Positions 46,001-57,200 of a stretch of DNA of 64,000 bases are shown here, in pieces. A program made the translations under genes and the position numbers. The stretch is from NCBI GenBank assembly GCA_002118135.1, contig BDIU01000180.1:120350-184349 (forward strand). The letters run 5' to 3'. Source of the DNA: Trebouxia sp. TZW2008. Its lineage: Eukaryota; Chlorophyta; Trebouxiophyceae; Trebouxiales; Trebouxiaceae. Numbering within the stretch: the stretch's first letter is position 1; every line of letters begins with the position of its first letter. The notes beneath the pieces are model-generated. The model searched no databases. It was not told the DNA's origin and worked only from the letters and a program-made list of their open reading frames with translations.

Positions 46001-49000
46001 GCTTGGGTCTGCGTTTGGTTGCTGCTCTTGCACATGGGGAATGCATGCTCAAAGTCAAGGCATTCACAAGGCTGCTGCTGCCCTACATCCTGCCAAGCAG
46101 CTCTGCTTGTCACAGCCCAATTCTTGTAGCTTTGCTATCTTGGGCAAGAGGACGTCTAAAGGCATTTCCCCATGCCAAAGGCGATGCGTCTGAGTAAGAG
46201 CAATCTGGCACAAAGTTGATAGCATCTGTGGCTGTTGCTGAAGCTGCAGTGTCTTTGCTGTCAAGAGTTGCCATTCTTATAGCTTGTGCTTTATTGCTGT
46301 TGTGAACATGATTTGTTTTGCTGCAGGTGCCTCAAGAGATCCGCCTGAGAAGCAGGCGCCCATGTGTACAGTGCACTCCTTCCCCCACAACATTGACCAC
46401 TGCCTCACGTTTGCCAGGTCAGAGTTTGAAGGGCACTTGGAGAAGGCCCCAGCAGAGGCGAACGCTTTCCTTTCACAGCCTGCCAGCTACATACAGGTGC
46501 AAAACCTTCACTGTGATCAATTTGCCTGTCATGTATGTGACCCTTCTGCCTGTCATGTATGGCGTTCCTCTTGGTTGTGATATAGCTGTCATATGCATGG
46601 CCCTGTTTTGCCTGTTTTGTATGGCGCTCCTGTTGATCGTGGCAGCAGAATCAAATATATGGTGCAAAAACAGTGCATCTGCTGCTATGGTCAGTCTTGT
46701 GCTCAGCTCTGCTGCCATAGATTCTTATGCACAAGTGGTGATGACAATCTTGTCCATCTCAATCTGCATATGCCCAAGGCTGCTACACGCTTGTACAAGT
46801 TGTGCCAATTTGTTCACAGCAGGAAATGGTCAGGCACAAGACATGCATGGCAGCTGCTAATGCAGTGTGGCTGAATGCCCATGCATTTGACTTGCGTACC
46901 TGGACTCAGACCACCAAGCTGGGAACTGAAGCTCAAGTCAGGGACACGTCTATGTACGCCAGCCTTTTACCCTCAGTAAGCAAAGATACACACACCCTTT
47001 GCTAATTGTTGTGCAGGCTGTACGGCAAGCCTCAGATGCTGCTGCCAGGGAGCAGCTGGAGAAGGTGTTTGAGGTGCTGGTCACAGACTCCTGCAAAACC
47101 TTCCAGGACTGCATCCGCTGGGCTTGCCTCAAGTTCCAGGTACAATGCACAAAATACCTGCAAATATGATGCTCAGGAATGCCCACCACCTCCTGTCAAT
47201 TGCATCACCCTTGCATTTCGCATGCTGCGTTTCTGTTTCATGAGCAGATAGCTCAGCTTTTGAAATTTTTTAAAGAACGCCACCACCTCTGCAAGCACTC
47301 CAAACAGAATGCTTTGTCCTGCAAGGCAGCCAACAGTAGCATCCTTGTGCCTTGCATGCAGCAGTCTCAATTTCATGCACGGATAGCTCAGCTTTTTACA
47401 CCCTTGTGCCTCTCATGCTGCAGTTCCAGTTTCATGAGCGGATAGCTCAGCTGGTGTACACTTTCCCTGAGGACGCCACCACCTCCACAGGCTCCTTGTT
47501 CTGGTCAGCACCAAAGCGCTTTCCACAGCCCCTCACCTTCAACTCTGCAGATCCTTCCCACGTAGCCTTTGCCCAAGCAGGCGCCATTCTGAAGGCACAA
47601 GTCCACAATATAGACCTGCCAGCCTGGGCGACCGACAACGCCAAGGTAAGGCCTGCTCAATAGCTTGTTACAGCAAAAGCACTTGTGTTGTCATCATCAT
47701 CTTGTCTTTTGCAAATTTGCAGAGCCCTTGCATGTGACCTTTGCCCAAGTAGGTGTCGTTCTGAAGGCACAAGTGCACAATATAGACCTGCCAGCATAGG
47801 CACAAGAGAATGCCATGGTGGGCCCTGCTCCATTAGCTGGTTACCACAAAAGCGCTTGCGTCGTCATCATCATTGTGATATTTTCTTCAGTTTTACAAAC
47901 CCCTTGCATGTGTCCTTTGCCCTTTGCCCAAAGGGTCGCCATTCTGAGTCAAGTCCACAACATAGATCTGCCAGCCAGAGGCTACAGACAATGCCAAGGT
48001 GTGACCTATGCAATCTGCTTGTAAACACAAAATGTTATCATCATTATATCTTTTCCAATTTTGCGGACCCCTTGCATGTGTCCTTTGCCCAGACGGGCGC
48101 CATTCTGATGAAACAAGTGCGCAACATACACCAGCCTGGGCCACACGCAACGCCAAGACGTGGCCTGCAAATGGCTCACTTTGTGCTTCTTAATAAATGT
48201 TCAGAGCTTACCTCAGCTTTGTGTGTCTTGTCTCACAGTTAACAGAGGCTGCTGGCAAGGTGAAGCTGCCAACCTTTAAGCCAAAGCAAGGCGTGCACAT
48301 TGAGACAGATCCCATTAAGGCTCACTTGTAATCAAAATTGAAGGATTATCAGCTGTGTGTGTCTTGTCTCACAGGTAGCAGAGGCTGCTGGCAAGGTGAA
48401 GCTGCCAACTTTCAGACCAAAGCAGGGCGTGCACATTGAGACAGACCCCAAGGGCACTGCAAAGCCAGTTGCTTCAGGAGATGACACAGCTGTCATTGAG
48501 GACCTCATCTCACAGCTTGAGGTGGATCATCTGCAATATGTTGTATTTCCTGCTATACAATGTCAGCTGCTTTTGGCTTTCCTCGCTTCGGCTGACGTGC
48601 TGGTAGTGTGCCAGCAGGCAGATTTTTGTTTACTACGTGTCTAAGTGTCACATGCATTGACATCACGGCATCCACTCATGCAGCACAAAGCAAACAAAGC
48701 AACATCTTTGCATGGCAGAGTCAATTAGGTCCTTCACTGTTGGTGCATGCGTCCATGACATGAAGCAGCCTCACGCAAGTGTAGCAGCCCATGTGATTCT
48801 TATGTCGTGATCCTTATGTCGTGATCCAAAGTTCAGATTGCAATGTTCTTTATTGCCGAGGAGACCAGTGCTGAATCCTGCTTCCCCTCTGTCTGTTGCA
48901 AGTGCATGTGTCAACGAAGGTTGCACAGAGTTGACAGCACCTCAAAGCTAGGTTGTTGTCTGCTTCACGTGTGCAGTTGGCTTTGGTGCTGTCTGTTGCA

Positions 49001-51648
49001 AGTAACCTGGACCATAGCACTTCGCAAAGGGTTTACCATGGTGCAAGGCTGCAAGGAGTTCTGCTCCATTCCATCATGATTCATCCATTGAATATGCCTG
49101 CTCAGCAGGTTATGGAAGCTAGTGACTAGACATACACAGATGCAGTCAAATGGCTGCGTGTCAGTCTGAAGCTGACTTGAACCACCCAAGTGACATGCAA
49201 GAGACATGAGTTGTTATGATCCTGACCATATGCATCGACTTTGGCGTTGTTCAGTGTCTGCAGACATTCTTTTGCCCAAGACTCAAAGGTGTCTTGCATC
49301 TTCTTGACCGGACATGCCAAGCACACTTCTTCAATGTTTTCCCAAATTATGCAGGCTGCTCAGCAGAAGCTTCCTGGAGGATTCAAATTGACGCCTGTGG
49401 TATTTGAGAAGGATGTGGACACCAACTTCCACATGGACTTCATTGCTGGCTTGGCCAACATGCGTGCTCGCAACTACAAGATCCCAGAAGTCGACAAGCT
49501 CAAGGCTAAGCTCATTGCTGGCAAGATCATTCCTGCCATAGCCACAGCAACAGCCATGGCAACAGGTACACCAGACAACCTGGGTCATGCAGATGCTGCG
49601 TTTGCTTGGGTCAGAGTGCCCTAGGCTTGACGTCAGGGCATTTGTGGCACCCACATCATTTGCATCGTCACCTTTTTGGCACTATGTGAGTATTCCCCAA
49701 GACAACTGTTGACTTGAGCATCCGCTTTGCATCAAACAGTGCCAATCCTGCACAATTGACAGAAGTTGTTTCAAGCTCTGGTCATCACCAATTGTCTGGC
49801 AGCCAGGTCACACTCAGTTTGCAGAAGTTGCTCAAAGCTCTGAACATTGTCAGACAACTGACAGTGAGGTCTGTAAAGTTGTGGCCCCAAAGAGCAGGGT
49901 TAGGGACAGCCAGGTTTTGATCAAATGTGTGGCCTTCGAGTGCAGGTTTTGAGAGTCAGGTTTTGGTCAATTTGCAAAATTGTGACCATGCGTCGCATAT
50001 CTTGTATGTCTGGAGCTGCTGAAGGTGGTGCAAAGCCAATTAGCTCCCCTGTCACATGCTGATGTTGCGCTCGTACAGCTTCCTGCATTGCAAGATTGAT
50101 GGCTGCAAATTTCTGCATGCAGTCTGATGCATCAGCAGGCGCATTGCAAGGTCAATGACTCCTTTCCTCTGTAGGCATTCAAGGGCATTGCAGGCTTGAC
50201 ATTTGGTTTTCTGTGCATGCAGGTCTTGTATGTCTGGAGCTGCTGAAGGTGGTGCAAAGCAAGCAGGTGGAGGCATACAGGAACACCTTTGCCAACCTTG
50301 CCTTGCCCTTGTTTGCCATGGCTGAACCCATTGCACCCAAGGTATGCTCCTAGTCTGTATCTTGACTGCAATCTTGAGCATTCAATAGAGCCGCATATCC
50401 TTTTGTAGCCAGCAGTTAAGGCTAAACCCTTGGCTGCCTGCATCAAGCAGCACCTGAATACCTGCTGGCAGGTATCTATGCTCCAACTTTTTTGGTTTGC
50501 CTTTATATTACTCTCCTTGCATCCTTCTGCCTGCTTGGCCTTTGTTGACAACCTTGTTGCAATCCTTGAGTCAAAGCTGACATCTGCCCACAGCCAGAGC
50601 TAAGGCTGACATGCGTGATCCTCTTTGCATCCTCCTGCCTGCTTTGCCGCTGTTTAGATCCTTGTTGCAATCCTTCAGTCAGCTAACTTCCGCCCACAGC
50701 AAGGGCCATTGCTGGAAATCCTTGTTGCCATCCTTCACTCAAAGTTGACTATCTGCCCACAGCCAGGGCTAAGGCTGACATGCAATGGTTACTGCTTTAC
50801 TTGCCTGCTTTGCAGCCAGTTGCCACTCACGCTTTGACCTCTGAGCACCAAGTGACGCTCAGTGCATGAATCTTGTAGATGGCATGTTTGAGTGTATTAT
50901 GATTGTTTCCTTAGCAATGCGGAAACACCCTGAACGGTTGCATTCAGATGCAGAAATAGTGCCAGTCTGGCTTGAATTTCTAGTTGAAACTCAGCTGGCT
51001 GCCATCTTTGTAACGCAGATTTTTGAGTTCAATGACATGAAGTGGAGCCTTTGGGACAGGTGGATCCTTGAAGGCGATTTGACAGTCCAGCAAGTCTTAG
51101 ATTGGTTCAAGGTAAGATGAGCATCAGAACTGCACACTGACAATTGCAGAGTTGCTTGACTACGTACGTAGCTGCGCCTGCTGAGCCTGTCTAGCAGGTA
51201 TTATGACATTCGCACATGAGAAATGATTTGTATTACAAACATCTTCTTGACCAGCCATTTGAAATGCGCTATATATCGTCATCTATGCTGCAATGCTGCA
51301 GCATGCTCGTGGGCCCCAAATCCCTTAAGCATTTGGCAGTATCTGCACCCTTTCTTGTGCCTAGATGCAACTAATGCACACAGCTGTGTGTCTGATGGCG
51401 GTATTCGTTTAATGCAGGCCAGAGGTCTTGAGGCATACAGCATATCTTGCGGCCAAAGTCTCTTGTACAACAACATCTTTCCAAAGCATAAAGACAGACT
51501 ACCCAAACGCATGTCCAGCCTGGTGCAAACAGTCGCCAAGACAGAGATTCCTGAGTATCGAAATCACTTTGATGTTGTTGTTGCTTGTGAAGACGAAGAG
51601 GGCGAGGACATGGATGTTCCTCTGGTCAGCATCAAGTTTAGGGATTGA
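40033..51648 (+). CDS. UBA1: Ubiquitin-activating enzyme E1
   Basis: Activates ubiquitin with ATP and passes it to E2 enzymes. Nineteen exons: 40033..40255, 40344..40561, 40644..40800, 40901..40992, 41399..41482, 42055..42267, 42991..43101, 43705..43899, 44621..44689, 44964..45130, 45482..45759, 46327..46496, 47017..47139, 47424..47645, 48375..48521, 49355..49565, 50223..50341, 51019..51111, 51418..51648; 1,040 residues. Seen: [18 protein letters not shown] (inactive adenylation half), [19 protein letters not shown] (active nucleotide loop, ~455-473), [19 protein letters not shown], catalytic Cys ~616 in [38 protein letters not shown], and the ubiquitin-fold C-terminus ending [20 protein letters not shown]. 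All junctions are GT-AG. Introns hold three family A elements and many exon-end duplications. Confidence 0.96.
41010..41348 (+). repeat. 18-base tandem array in UBA1 intron 4
   Basis: About eighteen degenerate units of CTTCAAATGTCTCAAGGC fill most of the intron between exons 4 and 5. The unit length divisible by three keeps open frames on both strands, which are artefacts. Confidence 0.92.
42269..42454 (+). mobile_element. Family A element whose end forms a splice donor
   Basis: UBA1 exon 6 ends TTCCAG and intron 6 begins G|TACAGCACTTGCTCG, the element's left end. Core TGTCCTTACATCAAGCTGTC and CAGACTGCAGTGATTGGTTC; right end GAGGAGGTACTGCA. Confidence 0.75.
42807..42975 (+). mobile_element. 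Family A element near a splice acceptor
   Basis: Left end AACAGTAATTTCTCTTC, core GCAGTCAGAATGCAGTGATT, right end ACAAATGTAACTGTAA. It stops about 15 bases before the acceptor of UBA1 exon 7. Confidence 0.82.
43490..43690 (+). repeat. Two degenerate copies of the start of UBA1 exon 8
   Basis: TGCTGTGTAAGCTATCATATGCATCATCTGC-like sequence (about 43508-43542) and GTTGCGCAAGTTGTCAAATACATCGTCTGC-like sequence (about 43648-43680) repeat the first ~32 bases of exon 8 (from 43705), in the intron just upstream. Confidence 0.85.
43902..44099 (+). mobile_element. Family A element at a splice donor
   Basis: The intron 8 donor GTAA runs directly into ACAGTATTTTCTCTTTGAAG, then TGTCCTTACTCAGAGGTACC, CAGTCAGAATGCAGTGAT and right end AAAGGAATTACTGTA. 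Confidence 0.8.
47205..47423 (+). repeat. Two copies of the start of UBA1 exon 14
   Basis: TTCTGTTTCATGAGCAGATAGCTCAG (about 47230) and TCTCAATTTCATGCACGGATAGCTCAG (about 47367), each preceded by a CATGCTGC/CATGCAGCAG acceptor-like flank, repeat the first ~27 bases of exon 14. Confidence 0.88.
47700..48165 (+). repeat. Three copies of the 3' end of UBA1 exon 14
   Basis: Blocks near 47715-47820, 47895-48000 and 48060-48160 repeat the last ~95 bases of exon 14 (CCTTTGCCCAAGCAGGCGCC ... AACGCCAAG) plus donor and early intron. Frameshifts and stops accumulate with distance from the exon. Confidence 0.9.
48222..48345 (+). repeat. Stop-containing duplicate of UBA1 exon 15
   Basis: GTGTGTCTTGTCTCACAG followed by a near-identical copy of exon 15 ([20 protein letters not shown]) lies just upstream of the true exon 15. 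The acceptor is intact. After 30 codons it diverges (PIKAHL) and reaches TAA at 48329-48331. It could be spliced as an alternative terminal or poison exon. Confidence 0.85.
49993..50045 (+). repeat. Copy of the start of UBA1 exon 17
   Basis: TCTTGTATGTCTGGAGCTGC plus TGAAGGTGGTGCAAAGC repeats the first ~38 bases of exon 17 (50223 on) almost exactly, about 220 bases upstream, without a usable acceptor. Confidence 0.85.
51155..51202 (-). repeat. Short family B repeat (reverse)
   Basis: TACGTACGTAGCTGCGCCTG followed by CTGAGCCTGTCTAGCAGGTA, in UBA1 intron 18. Confidence 0.65.
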
Positions 51649-52456
51649 TGACACCTTGTTCTGTGTGCTCTATTAGTTTCACAGTGTTGCTGATGTCATG
51701 GGTTCCGTCTGCATGTCTTGTATCAGTCTGCATGTCTTGTGGTTTTTGCTTTAGATGCAGCTTTGACGAGTGACAACACCCACAATATGTCAATACCAAT
51801 TTCCAGCACAACCTCACAGTGTCATGAAAAGCTATGCACCACAGCACAAGCCGCTCAATTTGCACACCTTCTTTGATCGTGGTCAGCCATGTCTAGTGTA
51901 TCTGTGCTGGTGGTATGAAGCTGTAAGCTGGCGAATGATGTGAGCATTATCGCTCTGTCCACTAATTGTATGCGCTCAGCAGCTGATCAACAAGCAGTAC
52001 ACAACGCTGCAAGTTCTCAGCTGCAATTAGGCTGATCATGAGCCTTACCTGAGTAAGTGTGTTGCTGTGATCAACTATGAACGATTGTGAGTGGACATGC
52101 ATGTCAGTCAGAGAGGCATTACACTTTTTTTGGGTTTACGATGCATTTCACAACAAATGCTAAAGCGCAGTAATGTTTAGCGCTACCGCGTTTTTTTGCG
52201 TCATGTGCCAACGAGATTTACGATGACTAACAGATAGCTCGAAGAGTGCTCGTGGGTGGTCGTATGGTGATTCGTTCATTCAGACGAGGGGGCGGGTAAT
52301 TGTTGTCTCCGCGCTTTGCAAGATATCTGTAGCAGCGTGATGTGTCGCTCGCAACAAAGCCGTCGCCCTGGTCGCATGTAGTGTTGCCTTTTGCGAGGCG
52401 CCAACCACAGTGCATCCGCTTTCAAAAGACGACGCCTGAGAAGGGTCGGCTGCTGA
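51649..52456. promoter_or_regulatory. Intergenic region between UBA1 and the Alba gene
   Basis: About 800 bases between tandem genes (the only same-strand neighbours in the window). It must hold the UBA1 3' UTR and the Alba promoter; no specific motif recognised. Confidence 0.4.
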
Positions 52457-53329
52457 ATGGAGGCAGCACCTGCTCGTCACCCTGCAAGGTGTTGTCCCGG
52501 TCGCGCATGTGCAATTCTGCATTGCACAGTCAACATGAGCTGCAGCAGACACTTTAGATGCAACTCGCAGCCACTCGTATGTAACCGCTGCAAGGCGCGC
52601 CACCCAAGCTGACCGCCCTCAAATTGTCTGTTGAGCATCGCTCTGTTTCTCTAAACGTCAGCAATGAGCATTGGAGGTGCACTATATCGCAAGCTGGTTG
52701 CCTGATCTATGCTTTTGCTGCAGGATCCAGGTTTCCAACACCAAGAAACCTGTCTTCTTTTATGTAAACCTGGCAAAGGTATGCCCGTATGTTCTGCCTG
52801 AGTAAATGCAATTGCCAGCAGCGCCCTGCAGCTATAGACCATTTCTGTCTTCTCTGCAGAGATTCCTGCAGGAACATGGTGAAGTACAGCTGTCAGCCCT
52901 TGGGCTAGGTATGTGCGTTTCAGTTCACTGCAGTCACAGTTTGTTGCAGCAACTTCTTCAGGCTCTGTTGCAGAGGTTACTGGGATACTGATGAATGGTG
53001 TGCTCTTGCAGCCATTTCAAGCATGGTGACAGTCGCAGAGATCCTCAAAAACAGCCGGCTTGCAGTTGAGCAAAGTAAGTCATGTCACTGCCATATGCTG
53101 ACCTGACATGCCATTTTGTCAGCTGCTTGCTTGTACTCTGCCTTGTCTTGCAGAGATCACTACTGGCCTTGACGCTTTCAATGATGATGGAAGAGAGAGA
53201 GCTGTCCAGAAGCCTAAGATGGAGATCGTCCTGCGCAAATCTGAGGAGTTTGATCAAGTCATGGCCCAACAGACTCGTGTCACTCAACCCCAGACAAATG
53301 TGCCTGCAAACCTTGTGCCAGCAGCTTGA
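52457..53329 (+). CDS. Alba-domain DNA/RNA-binding protein
   Basis: Small nucleic-acid-binding protein of the plant/protist Alba family. Exons 52457..52488, 52724..52778, 52860..52908, 53012..53074, 53154..53329 join in phase to 124 residues. MEAAPARHPA leads into RIQVSNTKKPVFFYVNLAKR, then VQLSALGLAISSMVTVAEIL, KNSRLAVEQKITTGL and RERAVQKPKMEIVLRKSEEF, in the order of plant Alba proteins. The C-terminal tail is Gln/Thr/Pro-rich and lacks an RGG region. Exon 1 is only 32 bases and was chosen because it is the one upstream ATG piece ending in the required phase 2 (GCAAG|GTGTTG). Confidence 0.9.
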
Positions 53330-54209
53330 CGTTGAGCAAGGGTATCAGCACAACCCAAAAGTAGCAAGCTGCCGCTGATCAGTCAGCAGTCAGCGCAAAA
53401 GATGGCTCAATTAATTAGCATCATGGCATGGCAGCAGCATTTGGCAATGCTGTGCTGATGCTGCTGCATCATATGCTGTTCATGCTGCATATGAACATTG
53501 GTTCAGTCAGCCTCAGTTGTCAAGTAACAGTCAGCCTCAGCTGTCAGGCAAGTGCTGCAATGCAAAGCACGTTGATGACTAGGTATAGTCTCAATACTGA
53601 CATTACCGTAGCCAGCAATAAAATGTGACTCTCACTTGACTTTGTCAAGTAATATCCATTTGTCAGAGTTGAGCAGCAGGTGCCGCCTTAGCTGTTTTCT
53701 TTCCCAGAGGTGCCTCAACAGAGTTCACAAAATACAACTGAGATGTATGAGCAAGCTGCTGTATATGTAGGACCAGCCTTAGGGTGGCGTCTACGTGGTC
53801 CTCTTTCAGCAGCATGCTTTGCATCGAATATGTGTCTCATGTCATGGTGTCGCTCAACATGGCAAGTGTTTTGCCTGTATGTGATCTGGGTCGTTGCAAC
53901 AATAGTCATACAGACTTGCGTGTAAAGACACGGAGATGAGCAGCAAGGCATAGCCACACAGGTGAAGCGTACATACGGTGCAGCCACATAATTGCAACCT
54001 TGGGGCATGCATTCAGTACCTTTCTGTTGAATTCAGGTGTGTAGTTGTGCGGGCCAACTGCTCACAGTTCAACACCTTCACTCATGATGTCATGCAGAAA
54101 AGCAGACAAGATCTTCTGCAGCACTACTGTTGTTCTGGAGATCTAACTGTGCACTATCAACTGAGAACTGAGTGCCTATAGCACAGCACATACCAGACGG
54201 TAATGTTGT
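53330..54209. other. Convergent 3' intergenic region
   Basis: Lies between the Alba and GT69 stops; no conserved frame. TCAGTCAGCCTCAGYTGTCA is duplicated near 53503-53548. Confidence 0.5.
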
Positions 54210-57200
54210 TCAAGCAGCCATGGCTGTGAAGTTTGGAGACATGAAATTATCCCAGAAACAGTCTTTGTCAAATTCAATCATGTCATGACCAACTGGTAGC
54301 CCACAACACTGAACAAAGGGTCGCAGTGGTACAAGGCGCCAGTCTATCTTTGGGCTAGCCTGTACACTTGCCCAGCTAGCAAAGGGTAGCCCTTTCACAG
54401 ATGCATTACTGTACAGATCCCTTGCATCTATTGCCTCGTAAGCTTGCCGAACGCCAGGGTCAACAACTATCTTGTGATATCCCATACGCAGGAAGTCATT
54501 GCAAACAAGACTGCATTCTGATGCCGCACACTCCCCTTCTTTGTGCATCCTGCAAGACACTGCAATGATGACGATGCTGTGAAAGCACAGAGCAGACAAC
54601 AGCTTGATGCTCAGCACTCGTGGTCGGCAACTACAGCACAATTTCAATCATTGCAGCTTGGTACAGATGCAGCAGCCTCAGCAGCGACAACTGTAGTGAC
54701 TATAGTCTATGTGAGATTGTGCAGCATATGCATCAGCTGAGGTGTGAGTGTTAGCGCAGATACTCTCATGCCCACGTGTCCTTTGAGTCTCAAAGCAGCA
54801 CAGATGACGCTGAGTGCAACCAGCAAGAATGGCATGTAGCTGGCCTACCTGACACGCAAGTTCTGCTGGCTGAAAGGAGTGGCGTTCATCACAACAAGGC
54901 CATTCCAGCAGCACTTGACTGGGAAAGGCAACCCAGCAGCAATGCGTGTCAGAGAGTAGGGATCAGTGACGTAAGGAGGGTTTTTCAACAGTAAGTTTCC
55001 ATCTGAGTCTCTGCAGCATGCATCAGCCATTAAACTGAGAATTCCCATGTGCTAACCTATGCAGAAACAATGAGTCACAATCTATGCCAAAGCAAGCTGT
55101 GCAACCGCAACGAAAAGAGCAGTGATGCAGCAACTGCAGCACGGATTCAATCACCCAGATAAAAACAAAAATGCTGTGCTCATCAGCTTTCATGCTTCAT
55201 ACATTTGCTCTTGGACTGATCAGTTGTTCAGGTCTTGTTTGATGCTTTGCAGTGAACTGTTGGCAAGACACAGTCAGCAATGTTCAGTCTAACAACAGCT
55301 GTCCCTTGTGAGCATGCATGACTGACCTGGCAACCCATGTGTCATAAAACCCCATGTCAGAAACAGCTTGAAATGCTGCCTGAATAGACGGGTCAAAGCG
55401 CCAGTGTTTTGTGATGAGACCTGATCTGCCCAGGAAGCGACCAAGCGCTTGGGGAACATGGTACTTTCGCCACAGGTACTTTGCAAACTCAGGTCTTTGC
55501 ACCTGCACAAGCAGCCTACATTGAGCACTCATGCTAGACAGGCACAGCGGACCCAGCTAGGTACATACTGGAGCAATTGCTATTTCCAACCATTTTGGTC
55601 ATGTCTACAAGCAGCACTCTTTGCCATGCTGATCAGTATCTGCCAGATCTTCAAAACACAGAGCATGCCAAAACAGCGTCTCTTACATGATCCGCATACA
55701 ATATTACAAGGAACCAGCATGCCACTGGCAATGACATCAACATGCGGTCTTCCCCATCACAGGCAAGACGTGGAAACACGCTGACAGCTGCAGTGCTTGC
55801 AGTCGGCAACTTTTGACAGCACAGATGCTGCAGCTGCAGCAATAGCAGCAGCCCAAGATGCTATCAAACTCTGCACCAGATTGCCACATTCTGTCACAAT
55901 TCACTTTGGCTTTTGCTAGTGTCTGCAGGCATTGTCTTGCCCAAGATGTAAAAGCTGCTGCATGGGCAATGCCATGCAGATGAAAACAACGCTTACAAAC
56001 TTGAGAGAAAATCATGGCAATGATGACAGGCAGAACCATAGCTGCTGGGCACCCTGATTCCCGACACAGTTTATTGGCCTGTTCAGCTGAATATCAGCAG
56101 CAAATCAGGAGTCATGTGCAGCACTTGGAAAGCTCAATATGCCCTGCCCTGACGTAGCCCAAGCCTGAGTCAGGCATCAAGCATTGATGTGTGCAGCTGC
56201 TCATGCAACCTGCATGCGCTCGCCTTACATGCACATGTCTCTGCATGTTTTTAAGCTGTTCTCGTTGTGACCATACACTTATCTGATCAGAGTCATGAAT
56301 GCTACACGAGCTGAAAGTTTGTTTTCCAAAATAAGGAATTCTATGGGGGACACTTACCTTGCATGCAATGACCATGCAGCAACATAAAGCTTGCAAGGAG
56401 CTACTAGCACCAACAGTTGCTGCTCATGCACTCCTCTGTGTCATCACACAGAAGTGGTTATCACAAGAAGGCTACCTGGTGCGGGAGCCCGTCTAGCTTT
56501 GGTCGGTCAAAGTCCATTCCACACACCATGTCAGCATCATGCTGCAGCAACCTGCATCATTGCAGTGAACTCTCTTTACAAGGACACTCAATATGAGGAC
56601 ATTTTCAATGTATGGACTCGCAATGTTCTCTCAATGGACTCTCAATGTATGGACAAGGCAATCGGGAATTGATCACGACATTCTGACTGCACGAGTAAGT
56701 TTGAGTAAGGACAATTTCGTATAAGGACCTGTTTCTTGGTGACCAACGCGGTCTTTCTACAGAGAAAGTACTGCAAATGCCATTGTAGTAGGGTGCTTCA
56801 AATCTTTACATTGCATAGCTCTTTAGGCAGAAGTGCACGGCAGATGCCCATGCACTGCCTCTAGTGCAAGCTTGGGCATTTCATTGTTGCAGCCAATGGA
56901 AACAACAGCCAGCGGTTCATTATTGGTTTCTGCAGTGGCAGCTAGCAGAGCATGAAGCTAGCTGAATCAACAGCCAGAGCTTTGCATCTGTCTGAAGTGG
57001 TATTTGGCTTGAGCCTGAAACCGGCCGAATAACAGCCAGCTTGTTTGATGGGTTCACAAATCGCTGGCAGAGCAGACAGCTAGCAGACATGACAACCAGC
57101 ATTCCATGGTTGCTGTCTCAAGGAGCATATGGAAGAGCGTAAAGCTGGCTGGTGCAGCTAGCATTTTGCTCACTTTTATATCTCAAATGAACATATCCTG

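Noticed and set aside
46797..46980. Possible extra UBA1 exon ([20 protein letters not shown])
   Set aside because: Exon 12 joins exon 13 in phase with full conservation, and no E1 family segment corresponds to this piece.
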